Shown: positions 8,423 to 17,778, counted from the stretch's first letter. The stretch is DNA of 64,000 nt from Acinetobacter baumannii (GCF_009759685.1 NZ_CP046654.1:1240001-1304000); one strand, 5' to 3'. Translations and numbers: made by a program. The notes: a model not told the origin generated them from the letters alone.

Positions 8423-8721
8423 TTCTTTCAAAGCAATCGTTTTAAAAGTCGGCATTGATGGGAATAGTTTGAATGAACTGTTCTATATCAATGCCGATTT
8501 ATATTGTTTAAATCTACTAAACCTCTATCAATTTACGCTATAAATGTAAGATGAAGGTGTTTGTAAAAATTGTGGATTATTAAACATGTGAATTTCGCTA
8601 ATAGAAAAAGGTGATTTCTATTTTTCTATAGGCTCAGGCATGATGTAAAACGCATCAATGCCAATTTATGTTCTGAACAAAACTGTTTAACTGCTGAAGT
8701 AAATCGATTAAGGGTATTTAA
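8423..8721. other. Intergenic region between the fah operon and the IclR gene
   Basis: About 300 bp. The first part holds a large hairpin (8449-8497) after the operon. The rest is AT-rich upstream sequence of the regulator, with no open frame I would defend and no clear copy of the palindromes seen at 5723 and 11001. Confidence 0.5.
8449..8505 (+). terminator. fah operon terminator hairpin
   Basis: Perfect 11-bp stem TCGGCATTGAT (8449-8459) / ATCAATGCCGA (8487-8497), with an inner weaker stem GAATAGTT / AACTGTTC. A T-rich but interrupted tract follows. Best read as the end of the fahA-maiA-VOC transcript; the long two-part stem is unusual for a plain terminator. Confidence 0.6.
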
Positions 8722-9501
8722 ATGATTGAAGAAAAAATATCTGGGGGGGTTCAATCACTTGAAGTTGGCTTATCCGTACTAAATGCCCTTTTAGAGCACA
8801 ATCAACCCATTATTCTCAAAGACTTATCTAGTAAGCTTGAGATGCATCCTGCCAAAGTACACCGCTACTTGGTGAGCTTAATTCGCATGGATTACGCCAA
8901 ACAACTTGAAGATGGCCAATATGCCTTAGGTGATCAAGCATGGCGTTTAGGCTTAAACTGCATTCAGCACAGCGATACTTTACAGTTAGTACAACATTTA
9001 ATTTACGACTTACAAAGCAAAATTGGCTGTGGTATTCAAATTAGTAAGTGGTCACCCAAAGGCCCTGTCGTGGTTCAATCGATTGAATCTAACCACCCAA
9101 TTTCGATTGTGACCAAAGTCGGCTCAATTATGCCTTTAGTCAATTCTGCTGCTGGGCGTTTATTTGCTTCTTACCTTCCTGAGCATTTTGTTCGTCCTTT
9201 ATTAGAAACTGAGTGGCAAAAACATCAGGAACTTGGGCTAAACATTGCGCCACATAACTGGGAAGAATTTTTAGAACTTAAAGAGACGATCCGCCAACAA
9301 CAAATGTCTGCGGCGAAAGGTGATTTACTTACCGGTATTAACGCAGTAGGCCTGCCAGTATTTAACTCAAACCAAGGGATTGAGTTTTGTATTGTGGCGC
9401 TTGATAGCGAAATGTTTTTACCTGTTGACCCACAAAGTAAAATTATTGAAACACTTAAAAATGAGATTAATTCAATTAATCAATATATTAAAAGCCGCTA
9501 A
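8722..9501 (+). CDS. IclR-family transcriptional regulator
   Basis: A 259-residue regulator with an N-terminal winged helix-turn-helix (LKDLSSKLEMHPAKVHRYLV, about residues 32-51) and a C-terminal IclR effector domain (for example the VGSIMPLVNSAAGRLFASYL region). It lies between the fahA operon and hpd, so it is the obvious local regulator of tyrosine catabolism, comparable to HmgR of pseudomonads, which is also IclR-type. Matched palindrome pairs before fahA and hpd are its likely targets. The effector is probably a pathway intermediate such as homogentisate; that is inferred. It is a single gene with its own terminator. Confidence 0.88.
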   Translation: MIEEKISGGVQSLEVGLSVLNALLEHNQPIILKDLSSKLEMHPAKVHRYLVSLIRMDYAKQLEDGQYALGDQAWRLGLNCIQHSDTLQLVQHLIYDLQSKIGCGIQISKWSPKGPVVVQSIESNHPISIVTKVGSIMPLVNSAAGRLFASYLPEHFVRPLLETEWQKHQELGLNIAPHNWEEFLELKETIRQQQMSAAKGDLLTGINAVGLPVFNSNQGIEFCIVALDSEMFLPVDPQSKIIETLKNEINSINQYIKSR

Positions 9502-9512
9502 TCAATAGCCAT

Positions 9513-9545
9513 AAAAAAACCAAGAGCATTGCTCTTGGTTTTTTT
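9513..9545. terminator. Bidirectional terminator, iclR / hpd
   Basis: Long stem AAAAACCAAGAGC / GCTCTTGGTTTTT with a three-base loop and T-runs on both strands, between the converging regulator and hpd genes. Confidence 0.9.
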
Positions 9546-9566
9546 AGATTAGAGACAAAGCAAAAC

Positions 9567-10622
9567 TTATTTTGCTTCGAGCACACCACGGCGAATCTGG
9601 TCACGTTCAATCGATTCAAACAATGCCTTGAAGTTACCTTCACCGAAACCGTCGTCATCTTTACGTTGAATAAATTCGAAGAAGACTGGCCCAATCATAT
9701 TTTCAGAGAAGATTTGTAATAAAAGCTTCTTCTGGCCATCTTTAGTACTGCCGTCTAATAAAATACCGCGTTGTTTTAACTCTTCAGTTGGTTCACCATG
9801 TTCAGGTAAACGCTCTTCAAGCATTTCATAATACGTATTTGGCGGTGGTGTCATAAACTTAAGACCAAGGCCTTTTAACTTATCCCAAGTCGAAATTAAG
9901 TCATCACAAATAAACGCGATATGCTGAATACCTTCGCCATTAAAATCAGCTAAGAATTCTGCAATTTGGCCGTTACCCTTGTCTGAGTCTTCATTTAAAG
10001 GAATACGAATCATGCCATCTGGTGCAGTTAATGCTTTAGAGGTTAAACCTGTATATTCACCTTTAATGTCGAAATAACGAATTTCCTGGAAGTTGAAAAT
10101 CTTCTCGTAGAAGTTTGCCCAATACTCCATACGTCCTTTGTAGACGTTATGCGTTAAGTGATCGATTTCTTTTAAACCCGCACCTTCAGGGTTACGCTGC
10201 GCATCATCGAAGAAAACAAAGTCATTTTCATAAATATCGCGGTCAACCAAGAAGATTGGCATGCCACCAATACCTTTAATTGCCGGAATGTTAAGCTCCA
10301 TTGGCCCAACTTTTGAGTACATTGGTTCTGCACCAAGCTCAACCGCCTTTTTAAAAGCTTTTGCTGCATCACGAGTTTTGAATCCCATCGCACAAGCAGA
10401 TGGACCATGCTCATTAAAAAAGAATGAAGCATAAGATTCTGGCTGATAATTCAGGATAATATTGATATTTCCTTGACGCCATAAGTACGCTTTTTTCGAT
10501 TTATGCTTGGCTACTTTTGAAAAGCCGATTGTTTCAAAAATTGGATCTAATTCATTTTCTTTTGAAACAAACTCAATAAATGCAAAACCGCATAATTCTA
10601 ATGGGTTCTCTAAAATATCCAT
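9567..10622 (-). CDS. hpd: 4-Hydroxyphenylpyruvate dioxygenase
   Basis: Fe(II) enzyme that converts 4-hydroxyphenylpyruvate to homogentisate, the committed step of tyrosine degradation. Length 351 residues, full for bacterial HPD. Two VOC domains are visible and the C-terminal one supplies the iron ligands: H155 in [10 protein letters not shown]234 in GIQHIAF and E316 in [10 protein letters not shown]. It is transcribed toward the IclR gene. The nearest regulator-like palindromes lie about 380 bp upstream (11001-11039), which implies a long leader containing a short, possibly degenerate reading frame and a strong hairpin. Confidence 0.95.
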   Translation of the reverse strand: MDILENPLELCGFAFIEFVSKENELDPIFETIGFSKVAKHKSKKAYLWRQGNINIILNYQPESYASFFFNEHGPSACAMGFKTRDAAKAFKKAVELGAEPMYSKVGPMELNIPAIKGIGGMPIFLVDRDIYENDFVFFDDAQRNPEGAGLKEIDHLTHNVYKGRMEYWANFYEKIFNFQEIRYFDIKGEYTGLTSKALTAPDGMIRIPLNEDSDKGNGQIAEFLADFNGEGIQHIAFICDDLISTWDKLKGLGLKFMTPPPNTYYEMLEERLPEHGEPTEELKQRGILLDGSTKDGQKKLLLQIFSENMIGPVFFEFIQRKDDDGFGEGNFKALFESIERDQIRRGVLEAK

Positions 10623-10640
10623 CTAGTTTCCCTCTGGTAA

Positions 10641-10844
10641 TTACCTGATCCGTTTACTTCTCATGCTGATCTGGTCAGCTCCTTTCTCTATAGAATACGC
10701 ATTTGCTGGGAGTATGTTTGAACCGTCAAAATGCCTTAGCCCAACGCATCCTATGAGAAAAAAACCAATAACTAAAACGAAGATTGAGTGAGCGCAAAGC
10801 CGATGATTAATTTCCCTTCTATATGGTGTTTGTTTTCCATACAC
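10641..10844 (-). pseudogene. Short reading frame or gene remnant upstream of hpd
   Basis: A 67-codon frame starting with GTG, with a hydrophobic stretch (VLVIGFFLIGCVGL) and a charged tail. The same DNA also has an ATG two bases further in another frame that reads MENKHHIEGKLIIGFALTQSSF and then stops, so the likely original protein may have been frame-disrupted. AGGAC lies just before the starts. The segment lies between the hpd leader hairpin and hpd, on the same strand, where a small upstream gene would be cotranscribed. I do not recognise it; a decayed transporter N-terminus or a leader peptide are both guesses. Confidence 0.3.
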
Positions 10845-10930
10845 ACTGTCCTTTCTTATCTAAAAGTACGATTGAGATTTTTCAATAAACCTTTAAAAAT
10901 CGTCTTTTCCTAAAGTTATTCCTAGATTTA

Positions 10931-10959
10931 TGGAGGCCAACATCCTTGTTGGACCTCCA
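10931..10959 (-). promoter_or_regulatory. Strong hairpin in the hpd leader
   Basis: Stem TGGAGGCCAACA / TGTTGGaCCTCCA, twelve base pairs with a single bulged base and a TCCT loop. It lies between the palindromic operators and hpd. No T-run follows on either strand, so it is not an ordinary terminator. It may stabilise the leader RNA or act in translation control. Confidence 0.55.
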
Positions 10960-11000
10960 ATGGCCATTTACCTTAAAACAGATGCTACTAAAAACAATTA

Positions 11001-11039
11001 AATTATGCAATACATAATTTAATTATGAATTGTGTAATT
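11001..11039. promoter_or_regulatory. Tandem IclR-type operators upstream of hpd
   Basis: AATTATGCAATACATAATT at 11001-11019 and AATTATGAATTGTGTAATT at 11021-11039 are near-perfect 19-bp palindromes repeated with a 20-bp period. They share the AATTATG-N5-YRTAATT pattern with the pair at 5723-5760. Two such pairs in one catabolic island point to one regulator, most simply the IclR protein encoded at 8722. Confidence 0.68.
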
Positions 11040-11142
11040 TATTAATCAAATTACTCTGTTTGCTTGTGCTTGTTTTAGATTTCATATTTTTAAATCATTG
11101 GGTACACTCACATGGCTTTTAAAGTTCTAAGGGCGGAAAAAC

Positions 11143-11616
11143 ATGCTTTTAATCAGTGCCTGTTTAATTGGGGAGCCTGTACGCTACGATGGACGCTCTT
11201 GCTTACACACTACACTTAAGCAGTTATTTTTAAATAAAAAAGCGCATGCACTTTGTCCGGAGTTAATAGGTGGTTTTACTACTCCAAGGTTACCTGCAGA
11301 AATTGTTGGGGGTACGGGGCAAGATGTGCTTAATGGTAAGGCAAAAATCCTAGATTCATCTGGTTTAGATGTGACTGAGCTATATTTAAAAGGCGCCTAC
11401 CGTACTTTAGACATTGCACGGCAAATACAAGCAACTTGTGTGGTTTTAAAAGAAAACAGTCCGTCTTGTGGTAGTCAAAAAATTTATAACGGTACTTTTC
11501 AAGGCGAGAAAATTACGGGTGTTGGGATTACCACGGCACTGTTACAGCGCCATGGTTTTGAAGTGATTTCTGAAAATGAGATTGAAGAATGGTTAGCAGC
11601 ACATCCTCTTTGTTGA
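11143..11616 (+). CDS. DUF523 family protein
   Basis: A 157-residue member of the DUF523 family, whose molecular function is not established. It shows the family's cysteine-rich landmarks: SACLIGEPVRYDG at the start, CPELIGGFTTPRLPAEI in the middle and KENSPSCGS later, which together suggest a metal or substrate pocket. The ATG follows GGGCGG with modest Shine-Dalgarno likeness. It converges on the MATE gene with only ten bases between stops, and is not obviously linked to the tyrosine genes upstream. Confidence 0.85.
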   Translation: MLLISACLIGEPVRYDGRSCLHTTLKQLFLNKKAHALCPELIGGFTTPRLPAEIVGGTGQDVLNGKAKILDSSGLDVTELYLKGAYRTLDIARQIQATCVVLKENSPSCGSQKIYNGTFQGEKITGVGITTALLQRHGFEVISENEIEEWLAAHPLC

Positions 11617-11625
11617 TCTACCTAA

Positions 11626-12971
11626 TCAAAAACCTCTTAATTGCTTTCTAAAACGAAAACAGAAGGCACTCAATACACAAGCTACTAAATAGCTTATGGC
11701 CGCCATACTCCAGAAACCATAAATTCCCATTGCAGATATAGAGTGACTCCCCCAGTGCAGCCCTTTATAAGCCATCCACCAAGCACCGCCCAATCCGAAA
11801 CATAGCACCACGACTAAAAAAATCAGCATAGGTAAAATCGACACATCCCAACAACGCAGCAAAGATGTTAGTAACGTCATTACACCATCGAGAAAATGAG
11901 TCATGCAGACAATCAAGAGCAGTGATGCAGCCAAAATCTGTACAGCCAAATCATCTGAATAGAACGTGACAATTAAGCCCCTCTCCAACCTAAACACAAG
12001 GATAAACTGCCACTCACTGCCATAATTACCCATATACTTTGTCTGGCAATTTTGTCTGCTTCTTTCATATTGCCGCTGCCCATAGTTCTTGACACCAAAA
12101 TGCTATAAGCCGAGGCAATTGATGAAGGAAAAATAAACATGAAACCGCCAGTGCTCGCGACAATTTGATGGGCTGCAGATACCACACTCCCAAAAGGTAA
12201 AATCAGAATAGCAACTGAACAAAATGCAATAACGTCCATCAATGCCATGATCGCTGTGGGTATCCCTATTTTTAAAATCATACGCAGACTTTGCCAGCTA
12301 TCTTCAACTGACTGTTCTGGATGTTCAATAAAGATGTACCTTTTCTCTAGAAAAAACAGGTAATAAACGGCCAACATAAACCACCGTACAATGATAGTGG
12401 CTAACAACGCCCCTATCGCCCCGAGTGGCGGAATTGAAAATAAAGCAACACCATAAATCAGAAGATAGGACAAAATAATTTTAAGAATGAAGAAAAGACT
12501 ATCTGATAATAAAACCTTATACGCATTTTCAGTGACCTGAGACAAAGCTGTAAATAAGCGCATCAATAAATGGGCAGGTAAAATAAATACCAAAGCCCAA
12601 ATACAGTTTTTAGTAATTGAAACGACATGCTCAGATGCACCAAATAATTTTGGTAAATCACGGAACAAGTAAAGCAAGGCAATACTCACCAATGCCGAAC
12701 ATAACATCAGCCAAACGCCTTGAATAAAAATTTGACGAATACGTGGTATGTCATGGCAACCATAAGCTTCCGAGAGCTTAAGCATCACACCTTGCAGTAT
12801 CCCCATTCCAATGACATAAACCACTGTATATAAAGATAAGGTCACCGATAAGGCGGCAACATGGTCATTACTAAAATGCCCTACATAAGCAATATCAATC
12901 AATCCACTTAAAACTACAATTAAATTGCTAGAGAGCATGGGAATAAATAATTTAAAAATCTGGTTCATCAA
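11626..12971 (-). pseudogene. MATE-family multidrug exporter, frameshifted
   Basis: A sodium- or proton-driven multidrug exporter of the MATE family, broken into two frames. Residues 1-328 (to about 11985) read as a normal MATE N-terminus and middle, for example SSNLIVVLSGLIDIAYVGHF and LGAIGALLATIIVRW. The frame then stops after SLCLGWRGA. The remaining four helices continue in the next frame from about 12000 (LIVTFYSDDLAVQI) to 11626. The break sits at a GAGAGGGGC run; restoring one base there, for instance a fifth G, joins the halves to about 448 residues, the usual family length. It may be a true pseudogene, a strain-specific mutation or a sequencing slip in the G run. Confidence 0.8.
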
Positions 12972-13093
12972 AAAAATGCCTTATTTTTTTCTTTGCGATT
13001 TATGTTGATATTCACGTTATTTTTAGTGCATCAATTCGAAGCAAAAGACATACCAGTTTTAAATTCAGCTCAAATAAAAAGTGCTTTAAATAA

Positions 13094-13125
13094 GAAGACC
13101 AAACTATCTGTTTGGTCTTCTTTTG
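13094..13125. terminator. Terminator after the BASS transporter gene
   Basis: Perfect 11-bp stem GAAGACCAAAC / GTTTGGTCTTC with a TATCT loop. T-rich tracts follow on both strands. It lies after the minus-strand transporter stop and before the MATE start, so it separates the two. Confidence 0.8.
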
Positions 13126-13146
13126 TCATGTATGTTGTTTATACAG

Positions 13147-14094
13147 TTATTCTTGTTTGTGTTTACTTGCCCAATAAGTCGCAAGTGCAGGACCAGAAAT
13201 ATTATGCCAAAGGCTGAAAATAGCACTTGGTACGGCAGTAATCGGGGAAGCCGCAAAATGCACTGCTGCAAGCGCCACGCCTAAGCCTGAGTTTTGCATT
13301 CCTACTTCTACCGCAATTGCTTTACTGTCCGCATAAGGCAATTTAAAGAAACGCGCTGCGGCAAAACCTAATAAATATCCAAGCCCATTATGCAATATCA
13401 CTACCGCCAAAATGAGCAAACCCGACTGTAAAATAGCTGCTTTACTGCCACCAATAATGGCTGCCACAATCGCTACAATTGCAATCACTGAAACTAATGG
13501 CATGACTTGAATATAGGATTCAACCTGACGTTTAAGCCAAGTTCGCAAAATCAGCCCAATCACAATCGGAAGTAGTACGACCTGCAAAATCGAAATAAAC
13601 ATCGAAGCCGCGTCAATCTTTAGCCATTGGCTGGCGAGTAGATAGAAAATTGCAGGTGTTAACACAGGAGCCAAGAGTGTTGATACAGAGGTACAGGCGA
13701 CCGATAAAGCCACATTGCCTTTGGCCATATAGGTAATGACATTTGAAGCTGTTCCTCCTGGGCAACAACCTACCAAAATAACGCCGACCGCAATTTCAGG
13801 AGGCAAATTAAATAATTTACATAAAATAAATGCCAAGCCCGGCATCACTACAAACTGCGCAACAACCCCAATTAACACGGCTTTAGGGCTTTGTAGTACC
13901 CCTTTAAAATCATCAACGGTCATGGTCATTCCCATGCCAAGCATAATAATGCCCAAAATCCATGGAATATAAGCTTTCAGCCAAACAAAAAATTCAGGCT
14001 GCCATAGCGCCAGAGCTGCAAAAATAATTACCCATAGGGCAAACGTCTTTTGAACAAACTGAGTAAAACGGAGTAATGCAGACATACTGTTCAT
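13147..14094 (-). CDS. Bile acid:sodium symporter (BASS) family transporter
   Basis: A 315-residue, roughly ten-helix sodium-coupled symporter of the BASS family; bacterial members carry organic anions such as pantoate or keto acids as often as bile acids. The family core is clear: [20 protein letters not shown] and, near the C-terminus, [18 protein letters not shown], the paired sodium-binding segments. I take the ATG ending at 14094 (MNSMSALL). A start nine codons upstream is possible. It follows pncA in the same direction with a short gap, so the two may be cotranscribed. Confidence 0.83.
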   Translation of the reverse strand: MNSMSALLRFTQFVQKTFALWVIIFAALALWQPEFFVWLKAYIPWILGIIMLGMGMTMTVDDFKGVLQSPKAVLIGVVAQFVVMPGLAFILCKLFNLPPEIAVGVILVGCCPGGTASNVITYMAKGNVALSVACTSVSTLLAPVLTPAIFYLLASQWLKIDAASMFISILQVVLLPIVIGLILRTWLKRQVESYIQVMPLVSVIAIVAIVAAIIGGSKAAILQSGLLILAVVILHNGLGYLLGFAAARFFKLPYADSKAIAVEVGMQNSGLGVALAAVHFAASPITAVPSAIFSLWHNISGPALATYWASKHKQE

Positions 14095-14139
14095 CCATAC
14101 CAAATCGCAATTAAAGTCCAAGCATCAAAATCAGTATCT

Positions 14140-14784
14140 CTAGCATTCATTCAACAGATCAGTCGATTGAATACGGACAACACCTTGTTGCTGCATAGTT
14201 TGCCACGCTTGTTCTAATGAACCATTAAGATCAATACCTTTGCACGCATCTTCAATCACTAAAGTTTTAAAGCCTTGCTTAACCGCATCTAAAGCAGTCC
14301 ATGCGACACAAAAGTCTGTAGCAATTCCGACCACATAGACCGTATCGATACCACGTTCTTTTAAATATCCCGTTAAACCTGTCATTGTGGTGTGGTCAGC
14401 TTCCATAAAAGCCGAGTAACTATCAATATGAGCATGAAAACCTTTTCGGATAATCAGTTGAGCTGTCGGGATATTTAAATCCGGATGAAATTCGGCATCA
14501 TGAGTGCCTTGTATACAATGCTTAGGCCAAAGCACCTGTGATCCATAATCCAGTTCAATCGTTTCAAATGGCTGCTTGCCCGGATGGTTGGCTGCAAAAG
14601 AAATATGATTATCCGGATGCCAGTCTTGAGTGAGGACTACATTTTCAAAACAACCTGCCAATTGGTTAATGGTTGGAATAATCGTATCGGCGTCGGCAAC
14701 TGCTAGGTTTCCACCAGGGGTAAAACCATTTTGCACGTCAACTACGACTAAAGCCGAATTTTGTGGTTGTTTATTCATTTTCAT
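14140..14784 (-). CDS. pncA: Nicotinamidase/pyrazinamidase
   Basis: Deaminates nicotinamide to nicotinate for NAD recycling, and activates pyrazinamide. The 214-residue isochorismatase-fold protein has the catalytic triad D16 (VVVDVQNGF), K114 (IIRKGFHAH) and C159 (ATDFCVAW), and metal ligands D54, H56 and H60 in the TQDWHPDNH motif. LWPKHCIQGT is also typical of PncA. An alternative start two codons downstream is equally plausible. It reads away from dapA. Confidence 0.93.
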   Translation of the reverse strand: MKMNKQPQNSALVVVDVQNGFTPGGNLAVADADTIIPTINQLAGCFENVVLTQDWHPDNHISFAANHPGKQPFETIELDYGSQVLWPKHCIQGTHDAEFHPDLNIPTAQLIIRKGFHAHIDSYSAFMEADHTTMTGLTGYLKERGIDTVYVVGIATDFCVAWTALDAVKQGFKTLVIEDACKGIDLNGSLEQAWQTMQQQGVVRIQSTDLLNEC

Positions 14785-15113
14785 GCCATCTTAAGTCCCA
14801 TTCGGGAAAAATATGCATTTTATCTTGCCATAAAAAAGACCGTGTTAAGTAGAGGTTGGAAGAATTGCACCATATTCTCATTTTTAATGTCTTTTACTTG
14901 AAATGATCAAATTGGCATTCTATGTTTTGCTCAAGTTTACATAGGGTTTATCAGTCAAGCATATTGTTCTTATGCGTCTGATCAGTCATAATTTGCATAA
15001 TTGTCATTCAACAATCTGTTATTGTTAGAACTGGACAATCAAAATACTGCAACCATCCCACATTTTGTTTTTCTTACCTCAGATTCGGATGGATAAATAG
15101 GATATTTTTTAAA
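14785..15113. other. Divergent intergenic region pncA / dapA
   Basis: A 329-bp region with no credible reading frame. A possible rightward promoter is TTGAAA (14898-14903) with 17 bp to TATGTT (14921-14926), but it is only one of several AT-rich candidates. I saw no riboswitch-like structure that would mark lysine control of dapA. Confidence 0.4.
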
Positions 15114-16007
15114 ATGACTCAGCAAGCACAGACCATTCAAGGCTCAATCGTCGCAATCGTCACTCCCATGTTGAAAGATGGCGGTGTAGATTGGAAGAGT
15201 CTTGAGAAGCTGGTTGAGTGGCACATAGAACAAGGTACAAACAGTATTGTAGCCGTCGGTACAACCGGCGAAGCCTCAACATTGAGCATGGAAGAGCACA
15301 CACAGGTTATTAAAGAAATTATTCGTGTAGCCAACAAACGTATTCCAATTATTGCCGGTACTGGTGCAAACTCAACCCGTGAAGCAATCGAATTAACTAA
15401 AGCTGCCAAAGACCTTGGCGCAGATGCAGCTTTACTTGTAACCCCATACTATAACAAGCCGACTCAAGAAGGCCTTTACCAACACTATAAAGCGATTGCT
15501 GAAGCTGTTGAATTACCGCTTATTCTTTACAACGTACCTGGTCGTACAGGTGTAGATTTGTCAAACGATACAGCTGTTCGTTTAGCGGAAATTCCAAATA
15601 TTGTCGGCATTAAAGATGCAACAGGTGACGTACCGCGCGGTAAAGCTTTAATTGATGCTTTAAACGGCAAGATGGCTGTGTACTCAGGTGACGATGAAAC
15701 TGCATGGGAACTTATGCTTCTTGGCGCAGACGGTAATATCTCGGTTACTGCAAACATTGCACCTAAAGCAATGAGCGAAGTATGTGCGGTTGCAATTGCA
15801 AAAGATGAGCAACAAGCAAAGACGCTTAACAATAAGATTGCAAATTTACACAATATTCTATTTTGCGAATCAAACCCAATTCCTGTGAAATGGGCACTAC
15901 ATGAGATGGGACTGATTGATACTGGTATTCGTTTACCACTCACTCCTCTCGCTGAGCAATATCGCGAACCTCTCCGCAATGCCCTAAAAGATGCGGGAAT
16001 TATTTAA
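15114..16007 (+). CDS. dapA: 4-Hydroxy-tetrahydrodipicolinate synthase
   Basis: Condenses pyruvate with aspartate semialdehyde, the first step of the lysine/diaminopimelate branch. Length 297 residues, with the TIM-barrel landmarks GTTGE (49-53), Y139 in ILYNVPGRTG and the Schiff-base K167 in VGIKDATGD. It is followed 12 bp later by a BamC-like lipoprotein, the same order seen in E. coli (dapA-bamC) and then purC. dapB lies 17 kb downstream in this window. Confidence 0.96.
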   Translation: MTQQAQTIQGSIVAIVTPMLKDGGVDWKSLEKLVEWHIEQGTNSIVAVGTTGEASTLSMEEHTQVIKEIIRVANKRIPIIAGTGANSTREAIELTKAAKDLGADAALLVTPYYNKPTQEGLYQHYKAIAEAVELPLILYNVPGRTGVDLSNDTAVRLAEIPNIVGIKDATGDVPRGKALIDALNGKMAVYSGDDETAWELMLLGADGNISVTANIAPKAMSEVCAVAIAKDEQQAKTLNNKIANLHNILFCESNPIPVKWALHEMGLIDTGIRLPLTPLAEQYREPLRNALKDAGII

Positions 16008-16019
16008 TAAGAGCAATTT

Positions 16020-16625
16020 ATGATGCAATTACGTCTTGGTTTAGTCCTTGCAGTTTCAGCCTTAAGTTTAGCTGGCTGTGGTCGCTTCGCACTCAATAAT
16101 CACTCTTTAGATTATAAAAATGCAAAGCAACTCGCCCCACTTGAGTACCCTGCCGATGCAACTGTACGACCAGCGACACCTTTGTATCCTGCACCAACAG
16201 TAGACCAGCTTGCTATCGATCACGCACCGAAGTTTGAAAACAAGCGTGGCAATCGTTTTGCATTGCCACGTCCTGAACCACTTCAAACTGATACGACAGC
16301 AGATGCATCTGCTCAAACAGGTAGTGCGCTTGGTCGCCCTCAACTTGTGACAGATGGTAATAAAAATCCACTGTTAAAAATTGATGGAAGTACTGCCGAG
16401 ATTTGGCAATACACCAAAGCTACGTTAAGCACGTTAAATTACAACGTCATCGCTCAAGGTAACAATCAAGCGACGATTAAAGTAAATGACAATACATATG
16501 TGCTTAAGCTCACTGGTGTTGGCTCTAGTCATAGCCTTGCTCTATTTAATCCAGATAACACTTTTGCTAGCCCTGATGTTGCCGCAGAAGTGTTAAACCA
16601 GATTTACCAAAATTGGCCAGCCTAG
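16020..16625 (+). CDS. bamC: Outer-membrane assembly lipoprotein BamC-like (NlpB/DapX)
   Basis: A 201-residue lipoprotein with a signal peptide ending in LAGC (Cys20). The N-terminal third is low-complexity, proline- and alanine-rich, as in BamC; a folded domain follows at about residues 110-200. Its place between dapA and purC is the classical nlpB position and strongly supports the call. BamC is a peripheral subunit of the Bam beta-barrel insertion complex. It is shorter than the E. coli protein (about 344 residues), apparently keeping only one helix-grip domain. Confidence 0.78.
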
Positions 16626-16648
16626 TCGTTTACTAGGCATTTTTTTTA
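16620..16648 (+). terminator. Terminator overlapping the bamC stop
   Basis: Stem GCCTAGT / ACTAGGC with a five-base loop and eight Ts. The bamC TAG stop lies within the left arm. It separates dapA-bamC from purC, though purC starts only 15 bp later so some read-through is likely. Confidence 0.85.
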
Positions 16649-16662
16649 AAAAAGGTTCCCTC

Positions 16663-17382
16663 ATGTTAAAACAAACCTTGCTCTATACTGGTAAAGCAAA
16701 ATCTGTATATGAAACAGACAATGCCGACCATCTGATTTTAGTCTTTCGTGATGATGCCTCTGCGTTCAATGGCGAAAAAATCGAACAACTAGATCGTAAA
16801 GGCAAGGTGAACAACCGTTTTAACGCCTTCATCATGGAAAAACTTGCTGAAGCGGGTATCGAAACGCATTTTGAAAAATTGCTTTCTCCAACTGAAGTTC
16901 TTGTTAAAAAACTTCAAATGATTCCTGTTGAATGTGTAATCCGTAACTATGCAGCAGGTTCTCTATGCCGTCGTTTAGGTGTAGAAGAAGGTAAAGAGTT
17001 AACTCCTCCTACATTTGAATTGTTCTACAAAGATGATGGCCTAGGCGATCCAATGGTTAACGAATCTCAAGCGATTGCTTTAGGTTGGGCAACTGCTGAA
17101 CAGTTAGAACAAATGAAAGTGTTAACTTATAAAGTAAATGATGTATTAAAAGCATTATTTGCTGAAGGCAACATGATTTTGGTGGACTTCAAACTTGAAT
17201 TTGGTGTTTTCCATGATCGTATCGTACTTGGTGACGAATTCTCTCCAGACGGTTGCCGTTTATGGGACAAAGATACTAAGAAAAAACTCGACAAAGACCG
17301 TTTCCGTCAAGGCTTAGGCGGTGTTGTTGAAGCTTATGAAGAAGTTGCTGCTCGTTTAGGCGTAGATTTATCTGACATCTAA
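16663..17382 (+). CDS. purC: Phosphoribosylaminoimidazole-succinocarboxamide synthase
   Basis: ATP-dependent ligase that joins aspartate to CAIR in purine synthesis. The 239-residue protein shows the standard SAICAR synthetase order: [11 protein letters not shown] at the start, [10 protein letters not shown], then [19 protein letters not shown] and DFKLEFG with SPDGCRLWD near the C-terminus. Full length for the family. It is preceded by a terminator hairpin and followed by another, so it is probably expressed partly on its own. Confidence 0.96.
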
Positions 17383-17400
17383 TCAGCTCAACTTTATAAA

Positions 17401-17430
17401 AAACCGAGCATTTCAGCTCGGTTTTTTTAT
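17401..17430 (+). terminator. purC terminator
   Basis: Stem AAACCGAGC / GCTCGGTTT with a six-base loop and a run of seven Ts. Confidence 0.9.
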
Positions 17431-17574
17431 TTTCAGCACCCTAGAATTTAGGAAAAGTAGACAGATTTGTATATTTAATTAAATTATGACTTGCACAATC
17501 TCAAAACAAGGCACTAAAATCAAAAAAAATATAAATTGCATCACAATAATTAAATTTTTAAATAGGATGAGTCT

Positions 17575-17778
17575 ATGGAACTATTTAAGCCTGAAAAGAG
17601 ATTAATGAATCATCCAATCCATTTTGGTGAAAATCCATTAGTAATTTTATCTAATTTTAGCCACTCTGCCTTAAAGCAGGGATGGAGCCAAGCTGAAGTC
17701 GAAACTGTCATTTCTGAAGCTTCCCAAGGCGACTATATGAAACTCATACGTACCTTGAGAGCATATACCTTGTTTTAA
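17575..17778 (+). CDS. Small hypothetical protein (67 residues)
   Basis: An ATG preceded by AGGATGAG opens a 67-residue frame with normal codon use for this genome. The protein is soluble, with a helix-rich second half (SQAEVETVISEASQGDYMKLI) that looks like a small helical domain. I do not recognise a family. It stands alone between purC and the FNT channel gene. Confidence 0.55.
   Translation: MELFKPEKRLMNHPIHFGENPLVILSNFSHSALKQGWSQAEVETVISEASQGDYMKLIRTLRAYTLF

Larger units (their letters stand above)
10845..11142. other. hpd upstream regulatory region
   Basis: About 300 bp between the hpd leader and the rightward DUF523 gene. It contains a strong hairpin at 10931-10959 and two tandem 19-bp palindromes at 11001-11039. 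The remainder is AT-rich promoter sequence for both directions. Confidence 0.6.

Noticed and set aside
12993..13217. A 74-codon frame between the MATE and BASS genes
   Set aside because: It runs through a perfect terminator hairpin and into the 3' end of the opposite-strand transporter gene; codon use is poor.
14785..15113. A lysine riboswitch before dapA
   Set aside because: No helix set resembling the lysine aptamer could be drawn, and no terminator/antiterminator pair precedes dapA.
17483..17502. A partial match to the tyrosine-island operator (AATTATG-N5-CACAATC) after purC
   Set aside because: Only one half-site fits, there is no second copy at 20 bp, and no catabolic gene follows.
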